Shown here piece after piece: positions 62,847 to 64,000 of a stretch of DNA of 64,000 nucleotides. Every line of letters starts with the position of its first letter. Positions within the stretch are counted from its first letter, which is position 1. A program made the position numbers and the translations under genes. The stretch lies in the NCBI RefSeq assembly GCF_001428125.1, contig NZ_LMSM01000008.1:96953-160952 (forward strand), written 5' to 3'. Under the pieces are notes generated by a model that saw only the letters and a list, made by a program, of their open reading frames with translations, ran no database searches and was not told the DNA's origin. This stretch comes from Nocardioides sp. Soil774. GTDB taxonomy: Bacteria > Actinomycetota > Actinomycetes > Propionibacteriales > Nocardioidaceae.

Positions 62847-63926
62847 CTAGGAGCCCGCCAACAGCTCGCGGACCCGAGGCACCACTTCCTCGCCGTAGAG
62901 CCGCACCGACTCGAGCCGCTGGTCGTGCGGCAGCGAGCCGACGGAGTACTTGAGCTGGAAGCGCGAGAGGCCCAGCGTCCGCGCGGCCCACGCGATCTTC
63001 TGCGCGACGGTCTCGGGGGACCCGACGAAGAGCGCACCCTGCGCGGACGCGGCCTGCTCGAACTGGATGCGGGAGTACGGCGGCCAGCCGCGCTCACGGC
63101 CGAGGCGGGTGTAGAGGTCGGCCTGATGCGGGTAGAGCTGCTCGCGGGCCAGCTCGTCGGTCGCGGCGACGTGTCCCGGGGAGTGCATGCCGATCGGGAG
63201 CTCGGGGTGCCCGAGCTGGCCGAGGGCGTCGCGGTAGAGCTCGGCGAGGGGGACGAACGCCGCCGGCGAGCCGCCGATCACGGCGAGCATCAGCGGCATG
63301 CCGTAGCGCGCCGCGCGGACGACGGACTCGGGGGTGCCGCCCACGCCGACCCACGCAGGGACCTTGCCCGCGGTGGTGGTCGGGTAGACCTTCGCCTCGA
63401 CCAGCGGCGGGCGGACGCTGCCCTCCCACGTGACCGGCTGCTCGTGCTGGAGCGTGGCGAAGAGGTCGAGCTTCTCGCTGAAGAGCCGGTCGTAGTCGCC
63501 GAGCTCGAGGCCGAAGAGCCCGAACGACTCGATGAACGAGCCGCGCCCGAGCTGCACCTCCGCACGCCCGTTGCTCACCGCGTCGAGGGTGGCGAAGCGC
63601 TGGTAGACCCGGATGGGGTCGTCGGAGGACAGCACCGTCACGCCCGTACCGAGCCGGATCCGCTCGGTCTGCCCGGCGATCGCGGCGAGCACGACGTCGG
63701 GGGCCGAGATGGCGTAGTCGGCGCGGTGGTGCTCACCGAGGCCGATGTAGTCGACGCCGACGCGGTCGGCCAGGACCGCCTCCGCGACGACCTCGCGCAG
63801 CGTCTCGGCATGGTTGCCCGGGGCGCCGTCGAGGGGCGCGTCGCCGAAGGTGTCCAGGCCCAGCGAGATGTGCTCGCGGGTGCCGAGGACGCTGTGGTCG
63901 AACGTCGTGCGCTCGGGCTCGGTCAT
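62847..63926 (-). CDS. LLM-class flavin-dependent monooxygenase (luciferase-like)
   Basis: This 359-residue protein has the bacterial-luciferase TIM barrel: YIGLGEHHRADYAISAPDVVLAAIA in parts, RIRLGTGVTVLSSDDPIRVYQRFATLDAVSNGRAEVQLGRGS in parts, and PAWVGVGGTPESVVRAARYG. It oxidises a substrate with reduced FMN or F420 and O2; the type is not clear. ATG 63926 follows GGAGG at good spacing. A perfect palindrome lies 17 bp upstream. Confidence 0.88.
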   Translation of the reverse strand: MTEPERTTFDHSVLGTREHISLGLDTFGDAPLDGAPGNHAETLREVVAEAVLADRVGVDYIGLGEHHRADYAISAPDVVLAAIAGQTERIRLGTGVTVLSSDDPIRVYQRFATLDAVSNGRAEVQLGRGSFIESFGLFGLELGDYDRLFSEKLDLFATLQHEQPVTWEGSVRPPLVEAKVYPTTTAGKVPAWVGVGGTPESVVRAARYGMPLMLAVIGGSPAAFVPLAELYRDALGQLGHPELPIGMHSPGHVAATDELAREQLYPHQADLYTRLGRERGWPPYSRIQFEQAASAQGALFVGSPETVAQKIAWAARTLGLSRFQLKYSVGSLPHDQRLESVRLYGEEVVPRVRELLAGS

Positions 63927-63942
63927 GTCGCTCCTCCGTAGG

Positions 63943-63960
63943 TCGTTGAAGGGTCAACGA
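63943..63960. promoter_or_regulatory. Palindromic operator candidate before the flavin monooxygenase gene
   Basis: TCGTTGA (63943-63949) and TCAACGA (63954-63960) are perfect 7-bp inverted repeats around AGGG, 17 bp upstream of the ATG. This is the size of a MarR/HxlR or TetR operator. The regulator gene may be beyond the window. Confidence 0.55.
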
Positions 63961-63968
63961 GTCGGAGC

Positions 63969-64000
63969 GGGGATCCATTCCTCGGAGGAATCCCCGGCTG
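63969..64000. repeat. Edge of a palindromic element related to the pabB insert
   Basis: ATTCCTC (63977-63983) and GAGGAAT (63985-63991) are perfect arms around one G, and GGGGAT (63969-63974) pairs with ATCCCC (63990-63995). The last bases, TCCCCGGCTG (63991-64000), equal 6611-6620 in stem C of the pabB element. The element is cut by the window edge. Confidence 0.5.

Overview
The window is high-GC DNA with very dense coding, many GTG starts and many 4-bp ATGA/GTGA gene overlaps. The gene families (MprA/MprB, SigK/RskA with a fasciclin lipoprotein, a short HelD, a TIGR03084 protein, actinobacterial acyl-CoA carboxylase subunits) point to an actinobacterium. Nocardioides or a close relative is the most likely source; this rests on gene content and repeat style and was not tested by a search. 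I found no tRNA, rRNA, CRISPR array, transposase or prophage.

Layout: 0-5.7 kb holds a HisC-family aminotransferase and a VanZ protein on the minus strand, then a holin-like protein, a small phosphatase, a fructosamine-kinase-like protein and an MprA/MprB two-component pair on the plus strand. 5.7-11.3 kb holds chorismate-using enzymes (PabB, PabA and a PhzE-like fusion) with a sulfatase between them. 11.4-19.9 kb looks like a cell-surface glycan region: a large membrane protein, an acyltransferase, three glycosyltransferases and a secreted GH16 enzyme. 19.9-25.2 kb has HelD, a hypothetical anchored protein, an SDR and a crotonase.

25.2-36.1 kb is a stress and membrane-lipid region laid out like the mycobacterial SigK locus: a molybdopterin oxidoreductase, a fasciclin lipoprotein, SigK and RskA, then four coupled genes (a FAD oxidase fused to DUF1365, two cyclopropane-synthase-family methyltransferases, a DUF1295 protein). 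Two near-identical promoter-like sites (CATCC, 16 bases, CGAACACCTC) precede the molybdopterin gene and the fasciclin-sigK operon. A second ECF sigma factor with a probable membrane partner follows.

36.3-38.7 kb has small stress and metabolic genes. 38.8-48.4 kb is one TetR-led catabolic operon of eight genes (TetR, TIGR03084, AtuA-like, two acyl-CoA dehydrogenases, an SRPBCC protein, and both subunits of a biotin acyl-CoA carboxylase). 48.4-55.3 kb has two ABC systems, a PadR regulator and a DUF4282 protein. 55.4-59.7 kb is a fatty-acid beta-oxidation pair (FadB, FadA) with a divergent MerR. 59.8-64 kb has an antiporter, an NAD(P)-binding protein, a CPBP protease and a flavin-dependent monooxygenase.

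The most unusual content is a set of small interspersed palindromic elements of at least five types. Two sit in frame inside enzyme genes (pabB and the carboxylase beta subunit), one supplies the stop codons of two convergent genes, and one 67-bp repeat carries the start codon of two unrelated genes.
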